DNA of 64,000 nt, taken from the NCBI RefSeq assembly GCF_024539815.1, contig NZ_JAHHIU010000001.1:16191-80190 (forward strand). Direction: 5' to 3'. This DNA is from Streptomyces hayashii (lineage in GTDB: Bacteria; Actinomycetota; Actinomycetes; Streptomycetales; Streptomycetaceae). Position 1 is the stretch's first letter. The number at the start of each line of letters is the position of its first letter. This document shows, piece by piece, positions 34,370 to 43,250 of this stretch. The notes beneath the pieces are model-generated. The model saw only the letters and a list, made by a program, of their open reading frames with translations, was not told the DNA's origin and did no database searches. The translations under genes were made by a program, and so were the position numbers.

Positions 34370-36610
34370 TCACACGTCCGACACGGCGGGCGCGATGAGC
34401 AACGCCACCAGGTTCATGACCTTCAGCAGCGGGTTGATCGCGGGACCGGCGGTGTCCTTGAAGGGGTCGCCGACCGTGTCGCCGATCACCGTCGCGGCGT
34501 GCGCCTCGCTGCCCTTGCCGCCGTGGTGCCCGTCCTCGACGAGCTTCTTGGCGTTGTCCCACGCGCCGCCCGAGTTGGCCAGGAAGACGGCCATCAGCGT
34601 GCCGGTGCCGATCGCGCCCGCCAGGAACGCGCCCAGCGCCCCGACGCCGAGGGTGAACCCGATGAAGACGGGCGCCAGCACGGCGAGCAGTCCCGGTGTG
34701 GCCAGCTCGCGCAGGGCGTCCCGGGTGCAGATGTCGACGACCTTGCCGTACTCCGGCTCCTCCGTGTAGTCCATGATCCCGGGGTGCTCGCGGAACTGCC
34801 GCCGCACCTCGAACACCACGGAACCGGCCGACCGGGACACCGCGTTGATCGCCAGCCCCGAGAAGAGGAAGACGACCGCCGCACCCGCGATGAGGCCGAC
34901 GAGGTTGTTGGGCTGCGAGATGTCCATCATCAGGTTCAGGGGCGCGCCGGCCCCGGAGAGCTTCTCGCCGACGTCCTGCGCGCCGGTCGTGATCGCGTCC
35001 CGGTAGGACCCGAAGAGCGCCGACGCCGCCAGGACCGCGGTGGCGATGGCGATGCCCTTGGTGATGGCCTTGGTGGTGTTCCCGACGGCGTCGAGGTTGG
35101 TGAGCACCTGTGCGCCCGCGCCCTCGACGTCGCCGGACATCTCCGCGATGCCCTGCGCGTTGTCGGAGACCGGCCCGAAGGTGTCCATCGCCACGATCAC
35201 GCCGACCGTGGTGAGCAGCCCCGTTCCGGCCAGCGCCACCGCGAACAGCGCCAGCATGATCGACGTGCCGCCGAGCAGGAACGCCCCGTAGACGCTCAGG
35301 CCGATCAACAGGGCGGTGTAGACGGCCGATTCGAGCCCGACCGAGATGCCGGCGAGGACGACCGTGGCGGGGCCGGTGAGCGACGACTTACCGATGTCGC
35401 GCACCGGGCGGCGGGTGGTCTCGGTGAAGTAGCCCGTCAACTGCTGGATGACGGCGGCCAGGAGGATGCCGATCGCCACGGCGACCAGGGCGAGGATGCG
35501 CGGATCGCCGTCCTTGCCGTGGACCGCCGCGTCGGTGACGCCGTCGAGGTCGGTGTACTTCCCGGGGAGATAGAGGAAGACGGCCACGGCGACCAGCGCG
35601 AGCGAGATCACCGCGGAGATGAAGAACCCTCGGTTGATCGCGGACATGCCACTACGGTCGGCGCGGCGCGGGGCGACCGCGAAGATCCCGACCATGGCCG
35701 TGAGCACGCCGATCGCGGGGACGAGCAACGGGAAGGCGAGTCCGGCGTCGCCGAAGGCCGCCTTGCCGAGGATCAGCGCGGCCACCAGGGTCACGGCGTA
35801 CGACTCGAAGAGGTCAGCCGCCATGCCCGCGCAGTCGCCGACGTTGTCGCCCACGTTGTCGGCGATGGTCGCGGCATTGCGCGGATCGTCCTCCGGAATG
35901 CCCTGCTCGACCTTGCCGACGAGGTCGGCGCCGACGTCGGCCGCCTTGGTGAAGATGCCGCCGCCCACCCTCATGAACATGGCGATGAGGGCCGCACCGA
36001 GGCCGAATCCCTCCAGCACCTTCGGCGCGTCGGCCGCGTAGACCAGCACCACGCAGGCGGCCCCGAACAGACCGAGCCCCACCGTGAACATGCCGACCAC
36101 GCCGCCCGTACGGAATGCGATCTTCATCGCCTTGTGCGAGACGGTGGTGAGATCCTTTTCAGGTTCTCCTTCCGCCGGAGTCGCTTCCCGGGCCGCCGCG
36201 GCGACGCGCACATTACTGCGCACGGCGAGCCACATGCCGATATAGCCGGTGGCTGCCGAGAAGGCCGCGCCGATCAGGAAGAAGATCGATCTTCCGGCGC
36301 GCTGGTTCCAGTCGTCCGAGGGCAGCAGCATGAGCAGGAAGAACACGACGACGGCGAATACGCCGAGCGTGCGCAACTGCCGGGCCAGATAGGCGTTGGC
36401 GCCTTCCTGGACCGCCGCCGCGATCTTCTTCATGCTGTCGGTGCCCTCACCGGCCGCGAGCACCTGGCGCAGCAGTACGCCCGCGACCACGAGCGCAGCC
36501 AGCGCCACGACCGCGATGACCACCACGAGCAGGCGGTTGCCGTCGGTAAGTTCTGCCGCTGCGAGAGTTGTGGGGTGGTCCAACGGATGAGAGGTAGAAA
36601 GCCCCGCCAT
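34370..36610 (-). CDS. hppA: membrane-bound proton-pumping pyrophosphatase
   Basis: 746 residues with about 16-17 membrane helices. It couples hydrolysis of pyrophosphate to ion export across the plasma membrane. The substrate site is intact: GGGIFTKAADVGADLVGK, DNVGDNVGDCAGMAADLFE and the C-terminal GDTVGDPFKDTAGPA. The Lys in VGNTTKAITKG (about residue 512) marks the K+-independent subclass, which pumps H+; K+-dependent forms have Ala there. The ATG follows AAGGAGG. An AT-rich upstream region with two palindromes probably holds its promoter. Confidence 0.96.
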   Translation of the reverse strand: MAGLSTSHPLDHPTTLAAAELTDGNRLLVVVIAVVALAALVVAGVLLRQVLAAGEGTDSMKKIAAAVQEGANAYLARQLRTLGVFAVVVFFLLMLLPSDDWNQRAGRSIFFLIGAAFSAATGYIGMWLAVRSNVRVAAAAREATPAEGEPEKDLTTVSHKAMKIAFRTGGVVGMFTVGLGLFGAACVVLVYAADAPKVLEGFGLGAALIAMFMRVGGGIFTKAADVGADLVGKVEQGIPEDDPRNAATIADNVGDNVGDCAGMAADLFESYAVTLVAALILGKAAFGDAGLAFPLLVPAIGVLTAMVGIFAVAPRRADRSGMSAINRGFFISAVISLALVAVAVFLYLPGKYTDLDGVTDAAVHGKDGDPRILALVAVAIGILLAAVIQQLTGYFTETTRRPVRDIGKSSLTGPATVVLAGISVGLESAVYTALLIGLSVYGAFLLGGTSIMLALFAVALAGTGLLTTVGVIVAMDTFGPVSDNAQGIAEMSGDVEGAGAQVLTNLDAVGNTTKAITKGIAIATAVLAASALFGSYRDAITTGAQDVGEKLSGAGAPLNLMMDISQPNNLVGLIAGAAVVFLFSGLAINAVSRSAGSVVFEVRRQFREHPGIMDYTEEPEYGKVVDICTRDALRELATPGLLAVLAPVFIGFTLGVGALGAFLAGAIGTGTLMAVFLANSGGAWDNAKKLVEDGHHGGKGSEAHAATVIGDTVGDPFKDTAGPAINPLLKVMNLVALLIAPAVSDV

Positions 36611-36716
36611 TCGTCCTCCTTGACGCTTGGGCTGAGCTCAAGATGTGGACGGATTGTAGGTACCGGAACCTGATCAAAACAGAGTGCGGGAAACGAAATT
36701 CGCCTTTTCGTCAAGT

Positions 36717-36752
36717 AATGCCTTCAAGGCATTGATCGTGAATTGCTTCACG
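36717..36752. promoter_or_regulatory. two palindromes upstream of hppA
   Basis: AATGCCTT-C-AAGGCATT (36717-36733) is perfect with 8-bp arms; CGTGAA-TTGC-TTCACG (36737-36752) follows three bases later. Both lie in AT-rich DNA 107-142 bases upstream of the hppA start. They look like operators, regulator unknown. Confidence 0.45.
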
Positions 36753-36849
36753 AATTGCAGTCGATTTTCGCCACCGTATGACTCGGCGTCTCATGATTCA
36801 CTTTCACGGAACCACTGCCAGCATGCATGAGCACCCGGGGGCGCGCATG

Positions 36850-36881
36850 CCGAAGGGCCCCACCTGAGTGGGGCCCTTCGG
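36850..36881 (-). terminator. terminator between bldG-partner gene and hppA
   Basis: A perfect 14-bp stem (CCGAAGGGCCCCAC/GTGGGGCCCTTCGG) with a CTGA loop. It lies 99 bases downstream of the anti-sigma-factor gene stop and should end that transcript before the hppA promoter. Confidence 0.8.
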
Positions 36882-36895
36882 GTGAAGAAAACCTG

Positions 36896-36998
36896 TGTGG
36901 CCGGCTCGGACCGGTGTGGCCGACTCGGACCGGTGTGCCGGCTCAGGCCTGCGTGGCCGCGTCGGACCGGCGTACCGCCTCAGACCGGCGTGGCCGCC
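36896..36998. repeat. 19-bp tandem repeat after the anti-sigma gene
   Basis: About five and a half imperfect copies of a unit close to TGTGGCCGGCTCGGACCGG. The last copies run through the stop codon of the ATPase gene at 36980, so repeat expansion could change that protein's last residues. Confidence 0.75.
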
Positions 36999-37408
36999 GC
37001 TGAGGCCCTCGGCCAGGTCATGCGGATCTGCCCGCCGTGTTCTCCGGCGGTGACCTCCACATCGTCGACCAGGCCGCTGATGACCGCGAGGCCCATCTCG
37101 TCCTCTTCGGCCTCCACGTCCCCGCCGGAGCCGGGCGCCCGGTCTCCGGGCGCCGCACGCGGCGCCTCGTCGCCGACCTCGATGGAGAACTGCTTCTCCT
37201 CCTCGATCAGCAGCACCTTCACCGGGGCGGTGATGCCGACGCTCTGGTGCAGTCCGACGGCGCGGGAGCAGGCCTCGCCGACAGCGAGTCTGACCTCGTC
37301 GAGGACGGCCTCGTCCACTCCGGCCCTGCGCGCCACCGCTGCCGCCACCAGTCGGGCGGTCCTGACGTGCTCGGGCAGCGCGCTGAAGCGGAGTTCAACG
37401 GTGGCCAT
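36980..37408 (-). CDS. HATPase-type anti-sigma factor/serine kinase, BldG partner
   Basis: 142 residues of the RsbW/SpoIIAB-like GHKL ATPase family. Seen motifs: N box EVRLAVGEACSRAV, G1-like IEVGDEAP and the G2 region EMGLAVISGLVDDV. A Pro/Gly/Glu-rich insert lies between G1 and G2. It lies directly downstream of bldG (117-bp gap) and is expected to be cotranscribed. In S. coelicolor the equivalent gene product (SCO3548, from memory) binds and antagonises BldG, controlling aerial growth and antibiotic production. The C-terminus overlaps a tandem repeat. Confidence 0.9.
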   Translation of the reverse strand: MATVELRFSALPEHVRTARLVAAAVARRAGVDEAVLDEVRLAVGEACSRAVGLHQSVGITAPVKVLLIEEEKQFSIEVGDEAPRAAPGDRAPGSGGDVEAEEDEMGLAVISGLVDDVEVTAGEHGGQIRMTWPRASAAATPV

Positions 37409-37525
37409 GCGTCCCCCTCGGAACTACGGGCGTGCTGTCAGGGGGCCGGGCCGCGTCGGCCCAGACCCCCTGCTTTGTTCGACCAACCGCACCCGGGCCG
37501 CGCGGAGCGACCCGGGACGGGGTGG

Positions 37526-37867
37526 TCAGTCGGTGGCAGCGACCGCTTCGTCGACCGAGGTGTGAATCGGGAACACCTTGGTCAGACCGGTGATGCGGAA
37601 GATCTTCAAAATACGCTCCTGGTTGCAGACCAGGCGGAGCGAGCCCTCATGGGCACGCACGCGCTTCAGTCCGCCGACCAGCACGCCGAGCCCGGTGGAG
37701 TCGAGGAAGTCCACGCCCTCCATGTCGACGACGAGGTGGAAATTCCCGTCGTTCACCAGCTCGACCAGCTGCTCGCGCAACTTGGGCGCGGTATATACGT
37801 CGATTTCGCCACCGACCTCGACGACCGTACGATCGCCGACGGTACGGGTCGACAGGGACAGGTCCAC
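37526..37867 (-). CDS. bldG: anti-anti-sigma factor BldG
   Basis: 113 residues, a single STAS domain. It matches what I know of BldG closely, including the phosphorylation site Ser57 in FLDSTGLG. Unphosphorylated BldG sequesters anti-sigma factors, releasing stress and developmental sigma factors; it is needed for aerial hyphae and antibiotics in S. coelicolor. It is followed by its cognate anti-sigma gene and divergent from the helicase gene. Confidence 0.97.
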   Translation of the reverse strand: MDLSLSTRTVGDRTVVEVGGEIDVYTAPKLREQLVELVNDGNFHLVVDMEGVDFLDSTGLGVLVGGLKRVRAHEGSLRLVCNQERILKIFRITGLTKVFPIHTSVDEAVAATD

Positions 37868-37948
37868 GGATCCTCCAGCACCTTGCTATCGAGCGGTCGT
37901 CCCTCGGAACACCTGAGCAGGAGCCCCCGGGACGGTACGCCAGCCGCG

Positions 37949-40465
37949 ATGGCATTCAATCACTTACCGGCAGGCGTGCACGACGCCTTGGCTCCATTGT
38001 CCGTCACGCCAGTGACACACTCGGTGCCGATGGCCAAGAATCACCGAACCGATCGACCCTCGTCCGAGGCCGCGCCCCGCCTGTCTCCGGGCGAGGTCCT
38101 GGACCGGCTCGCCCCGGGACCGAGCCGGGCGTCGCGCATCACTCATACGGAGCACTTGCCCCCGCGCGCGGGCCGCCATGCAGTCTGGCCGGACCGGATT
38201 CGTTCCGAGGTCATCGCGGCCGTGCAGGCCTGCGGCATCGAACACCCCTGGGCGCACCAGGCCCGGGTCGCCGAGCACGCCCTGGACGGCGAGAGCGTGG
38301 TCGTCGCCACCGGCACGGCCTCCGGCAAGTCCCTGGCATACCTCGTGCCGGTCCTCTCGGCCCTCCTGGACGGCTCGGAGGCTCCCAACGGCCGCGGGGC
38401 CACCACCCTGTACCTGGCCCCCACCAAGGCGCTGGCAGCGGATCAGTGCCGTTCGGTGAAGGAACTTTCACAACCTCTCGGCAACGCGGTACGGCCGGCC
38501 GTGTACGACGGCGACACCCCGTTCGAGGAACGGGAGTGGATCCGCCAGTACGCCAACTACGTCCTCACCAACCCGGACATGCTGCACAGGGGCATACTCC
38601 CGTCCCACCCGCGCTGGTCCTCCTTCCTGAAGTCCCTGAAGTACGTCGTCATCGACGAGTGCCACACCTACCGCGGCGTGTTCGGCTCGCACGTCGCCCA
38701 GGTGCTGCGCCGGCTGCGCCGCCTGTGCGCCCGCTACGGCGCCTCTCCCGTCTTCCTGCTGGCCTCCGCGACGGCCGCCGAGCCGGCCGTGGCCGCGGGC
38801 CGTCTGACCGGCCTCCCGGTCGTCGAGGTCGCCGACGACGCCTCACCCCGCGGCGAACTGGTGTTCGCCCTCTGGGAGCCTCCCCTCACCGACATGGTCG
38901 GCGAGAAAGGTGCACCCGTCCGGCGTACCTCCACCGCCGAGACTGCCGACCTGCTGACCGACCTCGCCGTCCAGGGCGTGCGCACCGTCGCCTTCGTCCG
39001 CTCCCGGCGCGGCGCCGAGCTGATCGCAGTGATCGCGCAGGAGCGCCTCGCCGAGGTCGACCGCTCCCTGGCCCGGCGTGTCGCGGCCTACCGAGGCGGT
39101 TACCTCCCCGAGGAACGACGCGCCCTTGAGCAGGCCCTGCACTCGGGTGAACTCCTCGGCCTCGCCGCGACCACCGCCCTGGAGCTCGGCATCGACGTCT
39201 CCGGGCTCGACGCCGTCCTCATCGCCGGCTACCCCGGCACCCGCGCCTCCCTGTGGCAGCAGGCAGGCCGGGCGGGACGGGCCGGGCAGGGCGCCCTGGC
39301 CGTCCTCATCGCCCGTGACGACCCGCTGGACACCTTCCTGGTCCACCACCCGGAGGCCCTGTTCGACCGCCCGGTGGAGTCCACGGTCCTCGACCCCGAC
39401 AACCCCTACGTCCTCGCCCCTCACCTGTGCGCGGCTGCCGCGGAGCTCCCGCTGACCGAGGAGGACCTGGACCTGTTCGGCCCCGAGACCGAGGGCCTGC
39501 TGCCGCAGTTGGAGGCCGCGAGGCTGCTGCGCCGCCGGACCAGGGCCTGGCACTGGACCCGCCGGGAGCGGGCCGCCGACCTCGCGGACATCCGCGGCGA
39601 GGGCGGCCGACCGATCCAGGTCGTCGAGGCCGGCACCGGCCGACTCCTCGGGACGGTCGACGCCGGCTCCTCCCACACCACCGTCCACGAGGGCGCGGTC
39701 CACCTCCACCAGGGGCGCACCTACCTCGTGCGGTCGCTGGACCTGGAGGACTCCGTCGCCCTGGTCGAGCAGGCCGACCCGCCCTACTCGACGGTCGCCC
39801 GCGACACGACGTCGATCTCCGTCCTGGAGACGGACGTCGAAGTCCCCTGGGGGCAGGGCCGGTTGTGCTACGGCTCCGTCGAAGTCACCAACCAGGTCGT
39901 CTCCTTCCTGCGACGACGTGTCATCACCGGCGAAGTCATGGGCGAGTCGAAGCTCGATCTCCCTCCTCGTACGCTGCGCACGCGTGCCGTGTGGTGGACC
40001 GTCACTGAGGACCAGCTCGACGCGGCCCGGATCAACCCCGAGATCCTCGGCGGCGCCCTGCACGCAGCCGAGCACGCCTCGATCGGCATGCTGCCCCTCT
40101 TCGCGACCTGCGACCGCTGGGACATCGGCGGAGTGTCGGTGCCCCTCCATCCCGACACGCTGCTCCCGACGGTGTTCGTCTACGACGGCCATCCCGGCGG
40201 CGCGGGCTTCTCCGAGCGCGCCTTCCACACGGCCCGAGCGTGGCTGACCGCCACCCGCCAGGCCATCGCCTCCTGCGAGTGCGACGCCGGCTGCCCGTCC
40301 TGCATCCAGTCCCCCAAGTGCGGCAACGGCAACGATCCGCTGCACAAGAGGGGCGCTGTCCGCCTGCTCACGGAACTCCTTCGGGAGGCTCCGGAGGAGA
40401 AGGCGGGTGCAGCGGTGGACGCGGCGTCGGGGCCGACAGCGCCGGACGAGCCACAGAGGTCGTAA
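37949..40465 (+). CDS. DEAD/DEAH-box helicase with C-terminal DUF1998 zinc module
   Basis: 838 residues. Superfamily 2 helicase core: Walker A ATGTASGKS, motif Ia APTKALAADQ, motif II IDECHTY, motif III LASATA and motif VI QQAGRAGRAGQG. The C-terminal DUF1998 module has four Cys in CECDAGCPSCIQSPKC. This architecture matches the MrfA/Hrq1-like group involved in repair of damaged DNA. The start MAFNHLP is chosen because homologues I recall begin there. It is divergent from bldG. Its last 98 bases overlap the 3' end of a TadE-like gene on the other strand. Confidence 0.92.
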   Translation: MAFNHLPAGVHDALAPLSVTPVTHSVPMAKNHRTDRPSSEAAPRLSPGEVLDRLAPGPSRASRITHTEHLPPRAGRHAVWPDRIRSEVIAAVQACGIEHPWAHQARVAEHALDGESVVVATGTASGKSLAYLVPVLSALLDGSEAPNGRGATTLYLAPTKALAADQCRSVKELSQPLGNAVRPAVYDGDTPFEEREWIRQYANYVLTNPDMLHRGILPSHPRWSSFLKSLKYVVIDECHTYRGVFGSHVAQVLRRLRRLCARYGASPVFLLASATAAEPAVAAGRLTGLPVVEVADDASPRGELVFALWEPPLTDMVGEKGAPVRRTSTAETADLLTDLAVQGVRTVAFVRSRRGAELIAVIAQERLAEVDRSLARRVAAYRGGYLPEERRALEQALHSGELLGLAATTALELGIDVSGLDAVLIAGYPGTRASLWQQAGRAGRAGQGALAVLIARDDPLDTFLVHHPEALFDRPVESTVLDPDNPYVLAPHLCAAAAELPLTEEDLDLFGPETEGLLPQLEAARLLRRRTRAWHWTRRERAADLADIRGEGGRPIQVVEAGTGRLLGTVDAGSSHTTVHEGAVHLHQGRTYLVRSLDLEDSVALVEQADPPYSTVARDTTSISVLETDVEVPWGQGRLCYGSVEVTNQVVSFLRRRVITGEVMGESKLDLPPRTLRTRAVWWTVTEDQLDAARINPEILGGALHAAEHASIGMLPLFATCDRWDIGGVSVPLHPDTLLPTVFVYDGHPGGAGFSERAFHTARAWLTATRQAIASCECDAGCPSCIQSPKCGNGNDPLHKRGAVRLLTELLREAPEEKAGAAVDAASGPTAPDEPQRS

Positions 40466-41066
40466 GGGTCGTAGGGGCTGCATGGGTTGACGGGGCCGGG
40501 ACGGACCGCAGGCACCCCGTGGGCTGCCGGGCCCACGTGGGCCGCATGCACCCTGTGGGCCGCAGGGCCCCCGTGAGCTGCCGGGAGCTCGTGAGCTGCC
40601 GGGAGCTCGTGAGCTGCCGGGACCGGAGGGGCGGCATGGCTGCCGGGGTGGGAAGGACCTGTGGGACCACGGCCGACGGGGTCTGCATCGTGTCCGTGTC
40701 CGTGTCCGTGTCCGACGGGCCCGCTCGTGCCCTCACCTCGGCTGTGAACATCCCTCGCCCCGAAGCCGCCGTCACGTCCGAGATCTCGCCGACGACCGCG
40801 CAACGCACCACCCGCGCACCCTGTGCCCGCGCCACCCGGCCCGCCCGGGCACAGGCCCGCGCGGCACCGTCCGGCCAGTGATCGGCCGCGGCGAGCGCGG
40901 CGAGATCGGCGCCGCCCGCCGCACGGTGCCGGACCGCCACCGCCTGCCCAAGGGCGAGAGCGAAACCGAACACCACACAGAGCACGGCCATCACCCCGAG
41001 GCTCCAGACGGTGGCGGAGCCGCGATCGGCGTCTCCTCGCCCCCGGCCGAAGCGCCGGGCGCTCAC
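40368..41066 (-). CDS. TadE-like (Rv3654c family) protein with repeat-rich C-terminal extension
   Basis: 232 residues. The N-terminal ~110 residues fit the short Rv3654c-type TadE-like proteins found at the end of actinobacterial Tad operons: RGSATVW, one membrane helix (MAVLCVVFGFALALG) and AGGADLAALAAA. Such proteins are minor pilins or assembly factors. The remaining ~120 residues are low complexity, with SRQLT repeats and a Pro-rich end, and overlap the helicase gene antisense by 98 bp. This looks like loss of the native stop with readthrough of spacer DNA. The GTG start overlaps the upstream TadE stop (GTGA). Confidence 0.75.
   Translation of the reverse strand: MSARRFGRGRGDADRGSATVWSLGVMAVLCVVFGFALALGQAVAVRHRAAGGADLAALAAADHWPDGAARACARAGRVARAQGARVVRCAVVGEISDVTAASGRGMFTAEVRARAGPSDTDTDTDTMQTPSAVVPQVLPTPAAMPPLRSRQLTSSRQLTSSRQLTGALRPTGCMRPTWARQPTGCLRSVPAPSTHAAPTTLTTSVARPALSAPTPRPPLHPPSPPEPPEGVP
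40573..40622. repeat. 18-bp tandem repeat
   Basis: Two perfect copies and one partial copy of GTGAGCTGCCGGGAGCTC, coding for the repeated SRQLT of the TadE-like tail. A 6-bp repeat of GTCCGT lies nearby (40690-40712). Confidence 0.85.
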
Positions 41067-41833
41067 GGCCCCGCCCCTGCGCCCGAGGCGGCGCCCGCGC
41101 CCGAGCCCACCTCTGCCGCCGCCATTCCCGACCCCGAGCCCCACCCAGACCCTGGCTCCTGCTCGTGCTCCTGATCCGACACCGAACCCGACGCCGACCC
41201 CGGCCGGGAGCTATGTCCCGGCCCCCACCCGGAGCCCTGCCCGGAGCGCTGCCCGGAGACCGGGCGAGCACCGGCAGCGGCACCGGCACTCGCGCCCGCA
41301 CCCTGGCCCGGGACCTGGCCTGCGCCCCGTCCCTGAACCGCCGAGAGGCCGTCTCCTGCCGTGGCAGGCGCCTCCTCTGCCGCCGCCACGGCTTCTTCAC
41401 GTACTTCGAAAGGCAGCCCTCGCAACGCCGGCGGTTTCGCCACGACCACCACGCGAACCTGATCTCCCTCCCGGCTGACCGTCACGTCCGCCCCGCGCGG
41501 CGCCGTCGCACGGGCCACCGAGAGGACCGCGTCGGCCGGATCCTGCCGGGCCGCGGCCCGGGCGCCGGCCCTGGCCGCGTCCACACACCTGATCTGGGCG
41601 GACATGACGAGCAACCCCCAGACCAGCGCCATCGCGAACGCCACGAGCACCGGCAACGCGACGGCCGTCTCCGCCGTCACGAACCCCCCGTCCCCGTCGA
41701 GCACCCGGCGGGGCCCACGCCGGGGCCTGCCTCGACGGACAGGCCACCCGTGCACATGCCCATGCCCATGCATCCGCTCACTCGCCCGCGCCGGTTCACT
41801 CGCCCGCGCCGGCACACGCTCACGCGCCGGCAC
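41063..41833 (-). CDS. TadE-family pilus assembly protein with low-complexity tail
   Basis: 256 residues if the GTG at 41833 is used. The core (GGFVTAETAVALPVLVAF with a membrane helix, then AARAGARAAAR) is a typical TadE N-terminus, processed and inserted in the membrane as a pseudopilin. Roughly the last 110 residues are Gly/Ser/Ala/Gln-rich and not typical of the family. The N-terminal ~50 residues before GGFVTAE are basic and His-rich and may not be translated; a GTG at 41703 would give a more usual length. It overlaps both the pilin gene and the next TadE-like gene. Confidence 0.75.
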   Translation of the reverse strand: MPARERVPARASEPARASERMHGHGHVHGWPVRRGRPRRGPRRVLDGDGGFVTAETAVALPVLVAFAMALVWGLLVMSAQIRCVDAARAGARAAARQDPADAVLSVARATAPRGADVTVSREGDQVRVVVVAKPPALRGLPFEVREEAVAAAEEAPATAGDGLSAVQGRGAGQVPGQGAGASAGAAAGARPVSGQRSGQGSGWGPGHSSRPGSASGSVSDQEHEQEPGSGWGSGSGMAAAEVGSGAGAASGAGAGP

Positions 41834-42029
41834 TGAGCGCCTGCCGTACCAGCGCCGTCAGTTGAGCGGAGACCCCGTCGCTCGTCACCACCTGATGGAG
41901 GAGCACCGCGAAGCCGACAGCCGCCACGATTCCCATCGCGTACTCGGACGTGACCATTCCCGCGTCCTTGCGCGCCGCACGCGCCCCGCGCATCAGGGCA
42001 CACAGCCGCGCCCGTACCGCCTTGTACAT
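41820..42029 (-). CDS. Flp/DUF4244-type pilin-like protein
   Basis: A 69-residue protein of the DUF4244 group that occupies the pilin position in Streptomyces Tad operons. It has a basic N-terminus, then GMVTSEYAMGIVAAVGFAV, a prepilin-like segment with the conserved Glu five residues after the Gly, and a hydrophobic helix. The ATG at 42029 has GGGGG five bases upstream; an ATG at 42089 is in frame and would add 20 residues. It is probably the major subunit of the pilus, anchored in the membrane before assembly. Confidence 0.8.
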   Translation of the reverse strand: MYKAVRARLCALMRGARAARKDAGMVTSEYAMGIVAAVGFAVLLHQVVTSDGVSAQLTALVRQALSAGA

Positions 42030-42089
42030 TTCAACCCCCGTGAGGTTCGGTTCAGTCGATCTCTGGTCTTCGGGACGTTCATTCGTCAT

Positions 42090-42205
42090 CGCGCCTCATG
42101 GCGCCTCATGACGCCCCGTGGCACCTTCATGGCGCTCTATAGCGCCCCATGGCGCTCGATGGGCGCCCATGACGCTCGATGGCGCTCTACCGCGCTCTTG
42201 TCGCG
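42090..42205. repeat. degenerate short repeats between tadC and pilin genes
   Basis: Recurring CATGGCGCTC/GATGGCGCTC-like units about 14 bases apart fill the spacer. They have several ATG triplets but no sustained frame. Confidence 0.55.
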
Positions 42206-42220
42206 TCGCTCACCCCGCTG

Positions 42221-43006
42221 TCATCGCCCACCCCCGTCCATCACCCCGCCCGCGAGCCCGATCACGATGGGGAGCACGCCGACCGCGATGAAGGCGGGCA
42301 GGAAACACAGTCCGACGGGCGCAGTGACCATGACGGCCGCCCGTCGTGCCCTCGCCGTCGCGGCACGCGCCCATTCGGCGCGGGTGTCGGCGGCGAGCCG
42401 GGCAACCGGTCCGGCCGCAGGCAGACCTGAGACGTCGGCCCGTTCCAGCAGCCCTGCCAGGGCCGCCGCCCCCGGCATCGAGGCCAACCTCCGCCATGCG
42501 GTGGCCGGTTCGCCGCCCAGCCGGACCTCGGCGGCGCCACACGCCAGCCCCTCCCCGACGGGGCCGCCGAGGGCTTCCCCCACTGCATGCGCCGCGGCCA
42601 CCGGACCAGCGCCGGCGGCGATGCACGCCGCCAGCAGGTCAGCGGCGAGCGGGAGTTGACGGGCAGCGAGGCGGACGTCCGCATCGCTCACCGCCGCCGA
42701 CGCCCGCTGCCGACGACGCCACCGTCCCAGGACCACCGCGGCCGCCAGCCCCGGGACCAGACCAGTCGGGCCACCGAACAGCAGCCATCCGGCCCCCGTC
42801 ACCAACGCCTCGGGAAGCCGGCGCAGTACGGCCTCCCGCGTGACGAGCGGCGGGCTGTCCGGTCGGCGCCCCGGGCCCAGCACTTCGGCAACGCGCCGTC
42901 GTGCCTTGCGTTCGCCTCGTGCGCTCTCCAGCCGACGTCCCAGCCACCAGAGGGCGGTCACGATGCCCGCGGTCACCCCCAGCCTGTGGACAACTTCCCC
43001 ACTCAC
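42221..43006 (-). CDS. tadC: TadC-like type II secretion F-domain protein
   Basis: 261 residues. The inner-membrane platform protein of the Tad pilus, with hydrophobic segments near the N-terminus (TAGIVTALWWLG, GLVPGLAAAVVLG) and at the C-terminus (VGLCFLPAFIAVGVLPIVIGL). The T2SSF motif region lies around LAADLLAACIAAGAGP and AEVRLGGEPATAWRRLA. The GTG at 43006 follows GGAGGGA by six bases; longer in-frame starts would cross a spacer with 9-bp repeats. Confidence 0.85.
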   Translation of the reverse strand: MSGEVVHRLGVTAGIVTALWWLGRRLESARGERKARRRVAEVLGPGRRPDSPPLVTREAVLRRLPEALVTGAGWLLFGGPTGLVPGLAAAVVLGRWRRRQRASAAVSDADVRLAARQLPLAADLLAACIAAGAGPVAAAHAVGEALGGPVGEGLACGAAEVRLGGEPATAWRRLASMPGAAALAGLLERADVSGLPAAGPVARLAADTRAEWARAATARARRAAVMVTAPVGLCFLPAFIAVGVLPIVIGLAGGVMDGGGR

Positions 43007-43214
43007 GTCGTCTCCCTCCGTGTCATCCGCCCCACGTCGCCGTCGTCCGCGTCGTCCGAGCCCCCTGCACATCGCCGCGACCCGTATCGCCCGCGCAACT
43101 CCTCGGTGCTTCCGCAGAGAAGCTGCCTCGGACATCCGCCCGTCTCGGCTTGTCGCGTGGCCGAGCGGGCCACCCGGCCGCGCCGCGCGACCCGAGAAAG
43201 GCGCCGCCCGCCGC

Positions 43215-43250
43215 GCACCCTTCGCGCCCTTCGCACCCTTCGCGCTTTTC
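43215..43250. repeat. 9-bp tandem repeat in tadB-tadC spacer
   Basis: Four copies of GC(A/G)CCCTTC (the last with two changes) run into the tadB stop codon. The 240-bp spacer 43007-43248 contains no other recognisable gene. Confidence 0.75.
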
